Shown in pieces: positions 26,681 through 34,879 of a DNA stretch of 64,000 bases. Location of the stretch: NCBI GenBank assembly GCA_017469845.1, contig JAFUFP010000018.1, positions 41,819-105,818 of the forward strand, in the 5' to 3' direction. The notes beneath the pieces were generated by a model. That model saw only the letters and a list, made by a program, of their open reading frames with translations. It was not told the DNA's origin and made no database searches. Numbering within the stretch: the stretch's first letter is position 1; every line of letters starts with the position of its first letter. This DNA comes from Bacteroidales bacterium. Lineage in GTDB: Bacteria > Bacteroidota > Bacteroidia > Bacteroidales > UBA932. Made by a program: the position numbers and the translations under genes.

Positions 26681-27634
26681 ATGAAGAAGTATATAGATAC
26701 AGGAAAGAAGGATACCAGAAGCGGATTCGGTGTAGGCCTTCTCGAGGCCGGAAAGGCCGACTCAAGGGTTGTTGCCCTTACCGCTGACCTCAAAGGTTCC
26801 CTCAAGATGGACGCCTTTGCCGCAGAATTCCCTGAAAGGTTCATCCAGTGCGGAATCGCCGAGGCTAACATGATCGGTGTTGCCGCAGGTCTCGCCATCA
26901 CCGGAAAGATTCCTTTCGCAGGTTCATTCGCAGAGTTCGTTACCGGACGTGTTTACGACCAGATCCGCCAGGAGGTTTCTTACGGTGAGACCAACGTGAA
27001 GATCGCTTCCTCACATGCAGGTATCACCCTCGGAGAGGACGGCGCAACACACCAGACCATGGAGGATGTCGCTCTTATGAGGGCTCTCCCCGGAATGGTT
27101 GTCCTCAACCCTTGCGACTTCAACCAGACTGTCGCCGCCACCATCGCCGCCGCCAAGTACAATGGCCCCGTTTACCTTCGTTTCGGCCGCCCTTCAGTTC
27201 CTAACTTCACTCCCGCAGGAGAGGAGTTCGTCATCGGAAAGGCTATCATGATGAACGAGGGAACCGATGTCACCATCATCGCTTCCGGTCACATGGTATG
27301 GGAATCACTCCAGGCAGCAGAGGCTCTCGAGGCTCAGGGTGTCAGCGCTGAAGTCATCGACATCGCCACCATCAAACCTCTCGACGAGGAGGCAGTGATC
27401 GCTTCCGCACGCAAGACTGGTGCAGTTGTTGTAGCAGAAGAGCACAACATGGCAGGTGGACTCGGTGAGCTCATCGCCGGTGTTCTCGCACGTGAGGTTC
27501 CTACCCCCATCGAGTTCATCAACGGCGCCGACAAGTTCGGTCAGACCGGAACTCCCGCCAAGCTGATGGAGGTTTACGGACTTGACGCCGCTCACATCGC
27601 CGAGGCAGCCTGCAAGGTTATCAAACGTAAATAA
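26681..27634 (+). CDS. tktB: Transketolase, C-terminal subunit
   Basis: The 317-residue product carries the pyrimidine-binding and C-terminal domains of transketolase: ERFIQCGIAEANMIGVAAGL with the catalytic glutamate, SHAGITLGEDGATHQTMED, and a C-terminal domain with VIDIATIKPLDEEA. It acts with the subunit encoded 12 bases upstream. The stop codon TAA shares its last base with the ATG of the sigma factor (TAATG), which suggests translational coupling. Confidence 0.94.
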   Translation: MKKYIDTGKKDTRSGFGVGLLEAGKADSRVVALTADLKGSLKMDAFAAEFPERFIQCGIAEANMIGVAAGLAITGKIPFAGSFAEFVTGRVYDQIRQEVSYGETNVKIASSHAGITLGEDGATHQTMEDVALMRALPGMVVLNPCDFNQTVAATIAAAKYNGPVYLRFGRPSVPNFTPAGEEFVIGKAIMMNEGTDVTIIASGHMVWESLQAAEALEAQGVSAEVIDIATIKPLDEEAVIASARKTGAVVVAEEHNMAGGLGELIAGVLAREVPTPIEFINGADKFGQTGTPAKLMEVYGLDAAHIAEAACKVIKRK

Positions 27635-28173
27635 TGACCGACAAGGAGATACTGGAATACTACAATGAGGGACAAAGTGACAGGGCGTTCAAAGGTATAG
27701 TAGGGAGCTACAGCGAAAAGCTATACTGGCATGTCCGTCGCCTTGTGAACTCTCATGAGGACGCCGACGATCTCCTTCAGGAAATTTTCATAAAGATTTG
27801 GACTGCGCTTCCCTCTTTCAGGGGGGAGGCGCAGCTTTTCACATGGTTGTACCGCATCGCGACCAACGAGACCCTGAATTTCCTCAGGAAGCAGAAAGTG
27901 CGCGCGGCGCTTTCTTTCTCGTCAATCGATGCGGCTGCTGAGAGGAAGATAGATGATGACCCGTATTTTGACGGGAATGAGGCACAAAGGCTCCTGGCCA
28001 AAGCCATAGCTCATCTTCCGGAGAAACAGAGGGTGGTTTTCACCATGCGATATTATGATGACATGAAGTATGAAGACATGTCGGAGGTTTTGGGGACTTC
28101 CGTGGGAGCTCTGAAGGCTTCATATCATATCGCTTACGGGAAAGTGAAGGAAGAACTTGAAAAAAGTCTCTGA
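27634..28173 (+). CDS. ECF-type RNA polymerase sigma factor
   Basis: The 179-residue product has the sigma-70 region 2 (about 22-92, with HEDADDLLQEIFIKIWTALP and FRGEAQLFTWLYRIATNETL) and region 4 (about 125-175, with LPEKQRVVFTMRYYDDMKYE and LGTSVGALKASYHIAYGKVK). It recruits RNA polymerase to a target set not visible here. The ATG overlaps the transketolase stop by one base. The next gene encodes a short protein with a single membrane helix that may be its anti-sigma factor. Confidence 0.93.
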   Translation: MTDKEILEYYNEGQSDRAFKGIVGSYSEKLYWHVRRLVNSHEDADDLLQEIFIKIWTALPSFRGEAQLFTWLYRIATNETLNFLRKQKVRAALSFSSIDAAAERKIDDDPYFDGNEAQRLLAKAIAHLPEKQRVVFTMRYYDDMKYEDMSEVLGTSVGALKASYHIAYGKVKEELEKSL

Positions 28174-28239
28174 AAAAAGTGAACTTTATTTCGAATCCGA
28201 TTTTACTTTTTGTTCAAGAACGTGTCTAAAGATTTGAGT

Positions 28240-28692
28240 ATGGACAAAAACAGAAACATATTAGATGAACTCAAGGCCCAAGGGAGACCTTATGGAACGC
28301 CGGAAGGATATTTTGAATCCCTCCGCTCCCGCCTTGACGCTATCCCTTCAGAAATGAAGGGTGAGGACGCCGCTCCCACCAAAGTGGTAGCCATGCCTTC
28401 TCTATGGACAAAGGTTCGTCCGTATGTCGCGATGGCGGCCGCCTTCCTCATTCTGGTGACGGCCGGAACAGCGATTCTGAGGACCACTACAAAGAGCATC
28501 ACAATGTCGGAAGACGAATATATGCAGATCGCTTCCATTCTTCCCGTTACGGATCCTTATGCCATTTACAACGATAGCTACACCGACGGCGAAGAAGAAA
28601 TCTCGGGTGATGATATCGTGAATTATCTTATTGAGACGGGAGTCTCGTTGGAACAATTAGCTTACACCGCCAGTTATGAAGAATACCGTTAG
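28240..28692 (+). CDS. Single-pass membrane protein, possible anti-sigma factor
   Basis: I do not recognise a family. The 150-residue product from ATG 28240 has a cytoplasmic N-terminus of about 60 residues (ILDELKAQGRPYGTPEGYFE), one membrane helix (about 63-83, PYVAMAAAFLILVTAGTAIL) and an acidic C-terminal part. This topology, and the position 66 bases after an ECF sigma gene, resemble anti-sigma factors, but no zinc-binding HxxxCxxC motif is present. A TTG at 28210 is an alternative start. The 3' end overlaps the next gene by 17 bases. Confidence 0.7.
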   Translation: MDKNRNILDELKAQGRPYGTPEGYFESLRSRLDAIPSEMKGEDAAPTKVVAMPSLWTKVRPYVAMAAAFLILVTAGTAILRTTTKSITMSEDEYMQIASILPVTDPYAIYNDSYTDGEEEISGDDIVNYLIETGVSLEQLAYTASYEEYR

Positions 28693-29197
28693 AACAGCAA
28701 TCGCGGTCATGATCATGTTGGCCGCATACACAGTATCGGGTTTTGCACAGCGGCAGGACTATTCGTCCGGTGACCGCCAGAATCGCCAGAATCGTCAGGT
28801 TTCCGCTTGGATGGACAAGATGAAGAGCGACAAGATCGCATTCCTTTCTTCCGAAATCGGACTCACCCCTTCGGAAGCGGAGAAGTTCTGGCCCATCTAC
28901 AACCAGGCTGAGAAAGAAAAGGAGCAGTCGATGGGAGAGGTGATGAAAGCTTATATGGAACTCGAGAAGGCCGTCGACGACGGCAAAGAGGGCAAGGATC
29001 TTACGGCCTATCTTGACAAGTACATAAGGGCTCAAAAGACCTCTGGAGAAATTGACGCCAAATATGTAGAGAAATACAAGAAAGTCATTTCCGGAGAAAA
29101 GGTCGCGAAATTGTTTGTGGCTGAGGAAAAATTCCGCCGCAACCAGATAATGAGGCTGCAGCGTGGAGGAGGGAACCCTTATCAACCCCAAAGGTAG
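28676..29197 (+). CDS. Periplasmic LTxxEA-type helical protein (Spy/CpxP-like)
   Basis: The 173-residue product has a signal peptide (about 1-24, ending GFAQ) and a mostly helical, charged mature part containing EIGLTPSEAEKFWPIYNQAE, the pattern found in Spy/CpxP-like periplasmic proteins and many Bacteroidota homologues. Such proteins bind unfolded proteins or metals in characterised cases; the role here is unproven. It overlaps the upstream membrane protein gene by 17 bases, so sigma factor, membrane protein and periplasmic sensor-like protein form one unit. Its 3' end overlaps the convergent trmN6 by 16 bases. Confidence 0.75.
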   Translation: MKNTVRTAIAVMIMLAAYTVSGFAQRQDYSSGDRQNRQNRQVSAWMDKMKSDKIAFLSSEIGLTPSEAEKFWPIYNQAEKEKEQSMGEVMKAYMELEKAVDDGKEGKDLTAYLDKYIRAQKTSGEIDAKYVEKYKKVISGEKVAKLFVAEEKFRRNQIMRLQRGGGNPYQPQR

Positions 29198-29934
29198 AAA
29201 TCCTTCACAAGAGCCTTGTACCCGGGGGTGTATTCCCCATTGTTCTGAATAATCAATTCTTCCTCTACGGGAACTGTTCCCGCGGAGGAATTTTTTTTGA
29301 GGTGGACAATGATCCGGGACGGGTTCTTCGAGGGGGTCGTGCGGATCCTGAGGATATGGGTCATCTGAAGTCCATGGGAGAGGGCAAGTCTTCTCAGAGG
29401 AATTTCGTACTCCGAGGGAAGAATCATCGCGAGGACCCCGTTTTCTTTCAGGTGATCATTGGAATAATCTATCAGTGTCCTGTATGACATGGCCGCTCCG
29501 TCCTTCATCTCTTCGGATGGGACCGCGGTGTGTCTGGAGAGATTTTTCCTTTCGTCCGGATTGGGAAGAGAGAAATCGAAGAAAGGAGGGTTGGATACGA
29601 TTATGTCAAATGATCCTTCGCAATCCTGCAGAGCCACATTCCTACATTCCATGAATGCTGCCCATTTTGATGACCGGAAGTTCTCCCCGGCCTCTTCCGC
29701 AGAATCCTTGTCGATGTCGATTCCTGTGATGTGAGATTTTCCCAGAAGCCCCTTTTCTTCCAGACGCTGAGCCGCCATGAGGGCGATGGTCCCCGTACCG
29801 GTACCTGCGTCAAGGACGGTAACAGGGTGGTCTCCCAACTGAAGGCAGGCTCCCAACAGAACCCCGTCGGTGTTGACTTTCATCGCCGAGCGGAGGTTCT
29901 TTACCGAAAATTGTTTGAAGCGGAAGACGCTCAT
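29182..29934 (-). CDS. trmN6: tRNA1(Val) (adenine37-N6)-methyltransferase
   Basis: TrmN6 (YfiC) methylates A37 of tRNA-Val. The 250-residue product is a class I SAM methyltransferase with [17 protein letters not shown] (motif I), an acidic [12 protein letters not shown] segment and the catalytic NPPF in [12 protein letters not shown]. The N-terminal [20 protein letters not shown] and GVLLGAC resemble YfiC. It overlaps lolD by 4 bases on the same strand and is therefore probably translated from the same message. Confidence 0.88.
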   Translation of the reverse strand: MSVFRFKQFSVKNLRSAMKVNTDGVLLGACLQLGDHPVTVLDAGTGTGTIALMAAQRLEEKGLLGKSHITGIDIDKDSAEEAGENFRSSKWAAFMECRNVALQDCEGSFDIIVSNPPFFDFSLPNPDERKNLSRHTAVPSEEMKDGAAMSYRTLIDYSNDHLKENGVLAMILPSEYEIPLRRLALSHGLQMTHILRIRTTPSKNPSRIIVHLKKNSSAGTVPVEEELIIQNNGEYTPGYKALVKDFYLWG

Positions 29935-30599
29935 CTGCGTTTTTCGGATTCAATCAGTCCGTCCCTCATGAAAAGTTGGCGGTCGCACATCGCGGCGAGG
30001 TCGGGGTCATGGGTGACGATGACTATCGTCTGTCCCAGAGAATCGCGCAACTTGAAGAAAAGGTTGTGAAGATCCTGCTTTGTCGCGGTGTCGAGGTTCC
30101 CTGAAGGTTCGTCCGCGAAAAGAACTGACGGGTTGTTCACCAGGGCTCTGGCTATCGCGACTCTCTGCTGTTCTCCGCCCGAGAGTTCGGAAGGCTTGTG
30201 CGAATACCTTTCAGAAAGACCGAGAAGGTCAAGAAGGCGGCATGCTTCTTCTTTTGATTGGGCTTCACTTTTCCCGGCGATCAGTGCGGGGATCATCACG
30301 TTTTCCACTGAAGAGAACTCGGGAAGCAGGTGATGGAACTGGAACACGAACCCGATCTTCCTGTTCCGGAACGAAGAAAGGGCGTTGCTTCCCAATTCCA
30401 GAACCGGAGTCGAATCTATTGTGAGAGTACCCTCATCGGGAGTTGAAAGGGTTCCCAGTATCTGGAGGAGAGTGGACTTACCGGCACCTGAAGCGCCCAT
30501 TATTGAAACGACTTCCCCCTTTTCGGCGGAAAAATCTATTCCTTTGAGAACCTGTAGAGAACCGAAGCTCTTCTTTATGCCGTTTGCCTGGATGATCAT
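29931..30599 (-). CDS. lolD: LolD-type ABC transporter ATPase
   Basis: The 222-residue product is an ABC ATPase of the lipoprotein-release (LolD/MacB) group: Walker [11 protein letters not shown]-loop [10 protein letters not shown], signature [14 protein letters not shown] and Walker [12 protein letters not shown]. LolCDE moves lipoproteins from the inner membrane to LolA. The cognate permease is not adjacent, so a related macrolide-type exporter ATPase cannot be excluded. The ATG at 30599 fits the family N-terminus better than a longer start, and a promoter box lies 18 bases upstream. Confidence 0.88.
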   Translation of the reverse strand: MIIQANGIKKSFGSLQVLKGIDFSAEKGEVVSIMGASGAGKSTLLQILGTLSTPDEGTLTIDSTPVLELGSNALSSFRNRKIGFVFQFHHLLPEFSSVENVMIPALIAGKSEAQSKEEACRLLDLLGLSERYSHKPSELSGGEQQRVAIARALVNNPSVLFADEPSGNLDTATKQDLHNLFFKLRDSLGQTIVIVTHDPDLAAMCDRQLFMRDGLIESEKRR

Positions 30600-30617
30600 C
30601 TTAAAGCACATTTGGCT

Positions 30618-30625
30618 CAAAGATA
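30618..30625 (-). promoter_or_regulatory. Promoter -7 box for lolD-trmN6
   Basis: Minus-strand TATCTTTG matches TAnnTTTG, 18 bases upstream of the lolD ATG, implying a leader of only about a dozen bases. Confidence 0.6.
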
Positions 30626-30650
30626 CGGATTATTTGCGAAAGGGGGTATG

Positions 30651-30681
30651 TTTGAATTTCCCGAAAAAGAACTTACCTTTG
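30651..30681 (+). promoter_or_regulatory. Promoter (-33 and -7) for tRNA-Pro
   Basis: TTTG at 30651-30654, then 19 bases, then TACCTTTG at 30674-30681. This is a full match to the Bacteroidota consensus, 31 bases before the tRNA 5' end. Confidence 0.78.
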
Positions 30682-30712
30682 CAATCCCTTGGAGAAAAGC
30701 CTCTTCGGGAAC

Positions 30713-30785
30713 CGGGGTGTGGCGCAGTTGGTAGCGCATCTGGTTTGGGACCAGAGGGCCGCAAGTTCGAGTCTTGTCACCCCGA
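30713..30785 (+). tRNA. tRNA-Pro (anticodon TGG)
   Basis: A complete 73-base cloverleaf: acceptor CGGGGTG / CACCCCG, D stem GCGC / GCGC, anticodon stem TCTGG / CCAGA with loop TTTGGGA (anticodon TGG), five-base variable loop, T stem GCAAG / CTTGT with loop TTCGAGT, discriminator A. CCA is not encoded. It has its own promoter and terminator. Confidence 0.95.
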
Positions 30786-30801
30786 CGATCATCCGATTGG
30801 A

Positions 30802-30829
30802 AGTCCGGAGCATTGCCCCGGACTTTTTT
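30802..30829 (+). terminator. Intrinsic terminator of tRNA-Pro
   Basis: AGTCCGG (30802-30808) pairs with CCGGACT (30818-30824), followed by a T-run. Confidence 0.85.
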
Positions 30830-30887
30830 ATCGCTCTGCACAATGACAATTGTTGTTCAGTCGGGACACCTTTCTTGCAAGAATTTG

Positions 30888-30895
30888 TAATTTTG
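30888..30895 (+). promoter_or_regulatory. Promoter -7 box for the CstA-type gene
   Basis: TAATTTTG matches TAnnTTTG, 47 bases upstream of the ATG at 30943. It indicates that the longer frame from 30850 is not the translated form. Confidence 0.58.
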
Positions 30896-30942
30896 CGGAA
30901 AGGTGCGGTGTGTACCCTGAAAGAACAACTTATCAGATTGCG

Positions 30943-32412
30943 ATGATTACCTTTCTTCTGAGTCTTCTGGCTTTGATAGCCGGATATCTTTTCTACAGTA
31001 AACTGGTCGAGAAAGTCTTCGACCCGGACGTGGCCCGAAAAACCCCTGCCGTATCGAAAGCGGACGGAGTCGATTTCATTGTAATGCCTTCGTGGAAGGT
31101 ATTCATGATCCAGTTCCTCAACATAGCCGGAACGGGACCCATATTCGGAGCTATCATGGGCGCCAAGTTCGGTCCTTCGGCGTATTTGTGGATCGTACTC
31201 GGGTGCATATTCGCCGGAGCCGTGCACGACTATATGACCGGAATGCTTTCGCTCCGGCATGGAGGAGTCGCCCTTCCTGAGATCATCGGAGAGTATCTCG
31301 GGAACCGGACAAAGAAGGTCATGTTGGCGTTTTCCGTCCTTCTTCTCATCCTGGTAGGAGCCGTATTCGTTTACAGTCCGGCGGAAATTCTTAAGAATAT
31401 GGCCGGAAACGGATCCAACACCGCATTCCTCATATGGGCCGGCGTCATTTTCATATACTATATCATCGCGACAATGCTTCCTATCAGTGACATCATCGGT
31501 CGCATTTATCCATTCTTCGCCGCTGCGCTCATTTTCATGGCGATCGCCCTCTTGGGAGGCTTGATCGTGAAGTGGCCCTCCATTCCGGAACTCTGGGATG
31601 GTCTGCAAAACCGCGGTCCATCCGTCGGCGTTACCGGACAGCCGATATTCCCCTGCCTTTTCATCACCATTGCGTGCGGAGCGATAAGCGGTTTCCACGC
31701 CACACAGAGTCCTCTCATGGCAAGGTGCATGGAGAATGAAAAACTCGGGCGTCCCATTTTTTACGGTGCGATGATAACCGAAGGAATCGTGGCCCTTATC
31801 TGGGCGGCCGTAAGTTCATACTTCTTCTTTGACGGAGGGGCTGCCGAAGTCGGATCGGACATCAGCGCTTCAGCGCCTACGGTCGTGACGATGGTTTCCA
31901 GGAACTGGCTCGGAGTCGTCGGAAGCATCCTTGCGCTTTTGGGTGTCGTCGCGGCTCCTATCACCAGTGGAGACACGGCACTTAGGAGTGCCCGTCTCAT
32001 TATAGCGGATTTCCTGAAGTTCCCCCAGCAGTCCAAGAAGAACAGGCTTATGATAAGCGTTCCACTTTTCGTGGTGACCGCTCTCATCCTTTGGTACAAT
32101 ATCGCCGACGCGAACGGATTCAACACTATCTGGAGGTATTTCGGTTGGGCTAACCAGACACTGTCCGTATTCTCGCTTTGGGCGGTGACGGTATTCCTCG
32201 TCAAGGCAAAAAAGAACAATTCCTTTGTCATGACCCTCATTCCGGCATGCCTGATGACTTCGGTGTGTACCACATACATCTGCACCGCCAAAATCGGACT
32301 CAATATCCCCATGTCCTTCAATTCGGCGATCGGTATCTCGGTGGCGGTTCTGAGCCTTGTCCTCTTCTTTCTCTGGAAAGGAAAGTACGAAAGGAACCCC
32401 GAGGGAAAATGA
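30943..32412 (+). CDS. cstA: CstA-family carbon starvation protein
   Basis: The 489-residue product is a polytopic inner-membrane protein with about 13 helices. Family signatures include PSWKVFMIQFLNIAGTGPIF, AIMGAKFGPSAYLWIVLGCI and GAVHDYMTGMLSLRHGG. CstA proteins take up peptides or pyruvate; the substrate here is not shown. At 489 residues it matches the short Bacteroidota form rather than the roughly 700-residue E. coli form. The in-frame extension from 30850 to 30942 is rejected because it covers the promoter. A hairpin separates it from convergent mdh. Confidence 0.92.
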   Translation: MITFLLSLLALIAGYLFYSKLVEKVFDPDVARKTPAVSKADGVDFIVMPSWKVFMIQFLNIAGTGPIFGAIMGAKFGPSAYLWIVLGCIFAGAVHDYMTGMLSLRHGGVALPEIIGEYLGNRTKKVMLAFSVLLLILVGAVFVYSPAEILKNMAGNGSNTAFLIWAGVIFIYYIIATMLPISDIIGRIYPFFAAALIFMAIALLGGLIVKWPSIPELWDGLQNRGPSVGVTGQPIFPCLFITIACGAISGFHATQSPLMARCMENEKLGRPIFYGAMITEGIVALIWAAVSSYFFFDGGAAEVGSDISASAPTVVTMVSRNWLGVVGSILALLGVVAAPITSGDTALRSARLIIADFLKFPQQSKKNRLMISVPLFVVTALILWYNIADANGFNTIWRYFGWANQTLSVFSLWAVTVFLVKAKKNNSFVMTLIPACLMTSVCTTYICTAKIGLNIPMSFNSAIGISVAVLSLVLFFLWKGKYERNPEGK

Positions 32413-32467
32413 CACCGGAGAGTGTATTTCCCTTATACGGGAGGTACTGTATAATACTATAACGAAC

Positions 32468-32496
32468 AACCCGGCTCAAGAGCCGGGTTGCGTAGT
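32468..32496 (+). terminator. Terminator hairpin between cstA and mdh
   Basis: AACCCGGCTC and GAGCCGGGTT form a perfect 10-base stem with a two-base loop, followed after six bases by TTTTTT on the plus strand. It can serve cstA and, less strongly, the convergent mdh. Confidence 0.78.
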
Positions 32497-32512
32497 TTTT
32501 TGAGGAGAAATC

Positions 32513-33505
32513 CTAGAGGTTGGGGTTCTCGCTCTTCCAGTCAGCGACTGCGGGGATGATACCGAGGCTGATGATTTCCTCACGCATCTTGCAGAGGTGC
32601 TCGTAAGAAGCCTGGAGGGCTGCCATTTCCTCAGCGGTGCCCTTAGGTGTGCAATAGTGGACACCCTCGGCGTCAATGACTGTAGGCATAGCCATCATGA
32701 CGTTCTTGTATCCGCACTCGTCGCAGTTGACATAGCATCCTGCGGGCCAGGTGAATTTCTCTCCGCCCATGGAAGCTTCGATCATCTTCACCGCCTGGTA
32801 AGCGGGGCTCTGGAATGAGCTGCGGCCACGGAGTTTGATGATGTTGGAACCACCCTGGATGGTGCTGTGCTTGATTTCAGCCCAGCGCTCTTCGCTGATG
32901 TTGAACTCGGAGAGAGGTTTGCCGTCTACGAGGGCCTCGGAAGCGAAAACTGCCATAGCCTCACCGTGTCCACCGTATGTGTAAGCGTTGGTGACTTTGC
33001 ACTGCTGAACACCGCATTCAGCTGCGAGAGCCTCCTGAAGACGTGTTGAGTCGAGGGCTGCGAGGGAGGTGAGCTGGTTGGGCTTCAGACCGGAGTGGAT
33101 GAGGGCGGTGAGAGCGGTTACGTCAGCGGGGTTGAAGATGACGACAACATGCTTTACGTCGGGGCAGTACTTCTTTATGAAGTCACCGAACTCTGCAGCG
33201 ATCTTGCAGTTGCCCTTGAGCAGGTCCTCACGGGTCATACCTTCCTTACGGGGAGCTCCACCGGAAGAGATGATGTACTTAGCATCCTTGAAAGCGACTT
33301 CCGGATCAACGGTCCATGTGATGTTCGCACCGGGGAATGCGCAGTGATACATTTCCTCAGCGACTCCGTGTACACCGGGTTCAAAAATGTCATAGAGGCA
33401 GATGTTCGGGGTGAGACCGAGCATCATTGCTGTCTGGGCCATGTTGGAGCCGATCATTCCGCCGGCACCGACGATGAGCAGTTTCTCATTTGTCAAAAAT
33501 CCCAT
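32513..33505 (-). CDS. mdh: Malate dehydrogenase
   Basis: NAD-dependent oxidation of malate to oxaloacetate; in fermenting Bacteroidales it runs toward malate and succinate production. The 330-residue product has the Rossmann motif VGAGGMIGSN, the substrate-binding GGAPRKEGMTREDLLKGN with its two arginines, VIFNPADV, and the active-site histidine in NAYTYGGHGEAMAVF. It is monocistronic, with a promoter box 74 bases upstream and a leader lacking other genes. Confidence 0.94.
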   Translation of the reverse strand: MGFLTNEKLLIVGAGGMIGSNMAQTAMMLGLTPNICLYDIFEPGVHGVAEEMYHCAFPGANITWTVDPEVAFKDAKYIISSGGAPRKEGMTREDLLKGNCKIAAEFGDFIKKYCPDVKHVVVIFNPADVTALTALIHSGLKPNQLTSLAALDSTRLQEALAAECGVQQCKVTNAYTYGGHGEAMAVFASEALVDGKPLSEFNISEERWAEIKHSTIQGGSNIIKLRGRSSFQSPAYQAVKMIEASMGGEKFTWPAGCYVNCDECGYKNVMMAMPTVIDAEGVHYCTPKGTAEEMAALQASYEHLCKMREEIISLGIIPAVADWKSENPNL

Positions 33506-33578
33506 GATAATTCTCGAATTATAAAGTTATTTGTTTGCTTGTTTACGTGTTATCGTGACTCCTTTTGAGTAAGTCATG

Positions 33579-33586
33579 CAAAGATA
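33579..33586 (-). promoter_or_regulatory. Promoter -7 box for mdh
   Basis: Minus-strand TATCTTTG matches TAnnTTTG, 73 bases upstream of the mdh ATG. Confidence 0.6.
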
Positions 33587-33679
33587 GCAACTTTCGCTGA
33601 ACTTGGGGCAAGTGTTTGAGACAAAGAAGTAATTTTTCCATCTTTTTGTCTGAGACATCGCGCATATCGAAAAATTCAC

Positions 33680-33687
33680 TATCTTTG
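33680..33687 (+). promoter_or_regulatory. Promoter -7 box upstream of the small ORF and PPTase gene
   Basis: TATCTTTG matches TAnnTTTG. It lies 35 bases before the 70-codon frame and 293 bases before the phosphopantetheinyl transferase start, so the message would have a long leader. Confidence 0.58.
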
Positions 33688-33722
33688 CAAAGTATATCGC
33701 TAATAAAGTACTTACCGGAAAA

Positions 33723-33935
33723 ATGGAGCCTCCCAGTCCCATAGGTTCACAACAAGAAGCCGCTTCGGGTCCTTTTCAGGATGACCCGTTATCGTGCGGC
33801 ATACAATCATCAACCATTCTGATTCTTTCCCGACCTCTTGATGAAATGCAGGAGGACGGCGGTTATGCCGTTACCGCATATTCTCCCACCCTCGGTCCGA
33901 TATACCTTGGGAGGTCATCGGCCATTGAATCATAG
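33723..33935 (+). CDS. Possible 70-residue protein of unknown function
   Basis: An ATG 35 bases after a promoter box opens a 70-codon frame (MEPPSPIGSQQEAASGPFQD, then LDEMQEDGGYAVTAYSPTLG). It has no signal peptide, helix or family that I recognise, and its proline/serine-rich start has mixed codon bias. It is in the same frame as the downstream gene but separated from it by a TAG. It may be a small gene or a leader; it is kept because the promoter position fits. Confidence 0.25.
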   Translation: MEPPSPIGSQQEAASGPFQDDPLSCGIQSSTILILSRPLDEMQEDGGYAVTAYSPTLGPIYLGRSSAIES

Positions 33936-33980
33936 GAGCTCTTATTTCCGGCAATGCTAATTGCATGACAATCGACATAT

Positions 33981-34616
33981 ATGGCACTATATTTCAAAAA
34001 AGAACTGGACAACGAGGCGACGATCGCCGTATGGCAGATCACGGAGACAGAAGATGAACTCCGCGAGCTGAGCAGTATCCCCTCGGACGAACTTGAAGAG
34101 ATTTCATTCATAAGGAGTCAATCCCTCCGCTGTCAGAGACTCGCCGTAAGGGCACTCCTGAGTCAGCTTTTTGAAGAGAAGGTTTATCTTTCCCATCATG
34201 ACAACGGCAAGCCTTACCTTGAGAACATGGTAACGAACATCAGTATCACCCATACTGAGAAATATGTTGCCGTGATTCTTCACGATGAGGAAGATGTGGG
34301 CATCGACATCGAATGCCAGGACAGGGATTTCTCCGCGGTTGAGAAGAAAGCTCTTTCCGAGGATGAAATCGACGACCTCGATGAAGACAAGAGAAACGAG
34401 CAGCTGGCCATCTACTGGTGTGCCAAGGAGGCGATCTTCAAGAGGATTTCCGCATACAACGTGGATTTCGCGGAGCAGATCGAAATCGAGAGATTCCGTC
34501 CCAGAGGGGAGGGTGAACTCGAAGCCACCTTCATCCACAAGGATGGATATGAGGAGGAGTTCGAACTCGAGTACATGACCTTCGACCGTCATGTCCTTGT
34601 GTGGGTCGTCGGTTGA
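33981..34616 (+). CDS. 4'-phosphopantetheinyl transferase superfamily protein
   Basis: The enzyme moves phosphopantetheine from CoA to a serine of carrier proteins. The 211-residue product has the Sfp/HetI-type motifs: the HNGKPYL-equivalent HDNGKPYLENMVTNISITHT, the magnesium-binding VGIDIE, and WCAKEAIFK. It is a two-subdomain form, longer than AcpS. The partner carrier protein is not encoded nearby, so it could serve fatty acid, flexirubin-type or other pathways. It probably starts at ATG 33981. Confidence 0.88.
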   Translation: MALYFKKELDNEATIAVWQITETEDELRELSSIPSDELEEISFIRSQSLRCQRLAVRALLSQLFEEKVYLSHHDNGKPYLENMVTNISITHTEKYVAVILHDEEDVGIDIECQDRDFSAVEKKALSEDEIDDLDEDKRNEQLAIYWCAKEAIFKRISAYNVDFAEQIEIERFRPRGEGELEATFIHKDGYEEEFELEYMTFDRHVLVWVVG

Positions 34617-34677
34617 CGGTAAGAAACAAAAGTGTTTTCAGTTTTTAAAGATTCTAAATTAAATATCCTTATAATTA

Positions 34678-34707
34678 CCTGTTAAGTAATATCTTAACAG
34701 GTTTTTT
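34678..34707 (+). terminator. Intrinsic terminator after the PPTase gene
   Basis: CCTGTTAAG (34678-34686) pairs with CTTAACAGG (34693-34701), followed directly by TTTTTT. Confidence 0.82.
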
Positions 34708-34764
34708 GTATGATTGTTGATAACTTTTCTTAAGTGCTTTTGAATAATTAAGGGATATTTACTC

Positions 34765-34772
34765 TAACTTTG
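34765..34772 (+). promoter_or_regulatory. Promoter -7 box for nrdD-nrdG
   Basis: TAACTTTG matches TAnnTTTG, 107 bases upstream of nrdD. The leader contains a GCAGGA / TCCTGC hairpin at about 34782-34798. No NrdR box pair was identified with confidence. Confidence 0.6.
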
Positions 34773-34879
34773 GGTGCAAGTGCAGGATTTTTCCTGCTCT
34801 TATTGGCTAAAGCCAAAACTTAGGAGAGATTTTTTCCCCCGAACACAAAAACACTAAACCCCATTTAATTACCTCTGCC

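Larger units (their letters stand above)
33506..33980. other. 475-base region between mdh and the phosphopantetheinyl transferase gene
   Basis: It contains divergent promoter boxes (33579-33586 minus and 33680-33687 plus) and one possible 70-codon frame at 33723-33935. The minus-strand frame across 33863-34111 has no coding character. No RNA gene was recognised. Confidence 0.55.

Noticed and set aside
30673..31698. Minus-strand open frame of 341 codons across tRNA-Pro and cstA
   Set aside because: It runs through a tRNA gene, its promoter and terminator, and a conserved membrane protein gene; the predicted protein is charged and featureless.
34773..34879. Riboswitch or NrdR box in the nrdD leader
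   Set aside because: Only one small hairpin (GCAGGA/TCCTGC) is present. It matches no riboswitch class I know, and no pair of NrdR-type palindromes was found.
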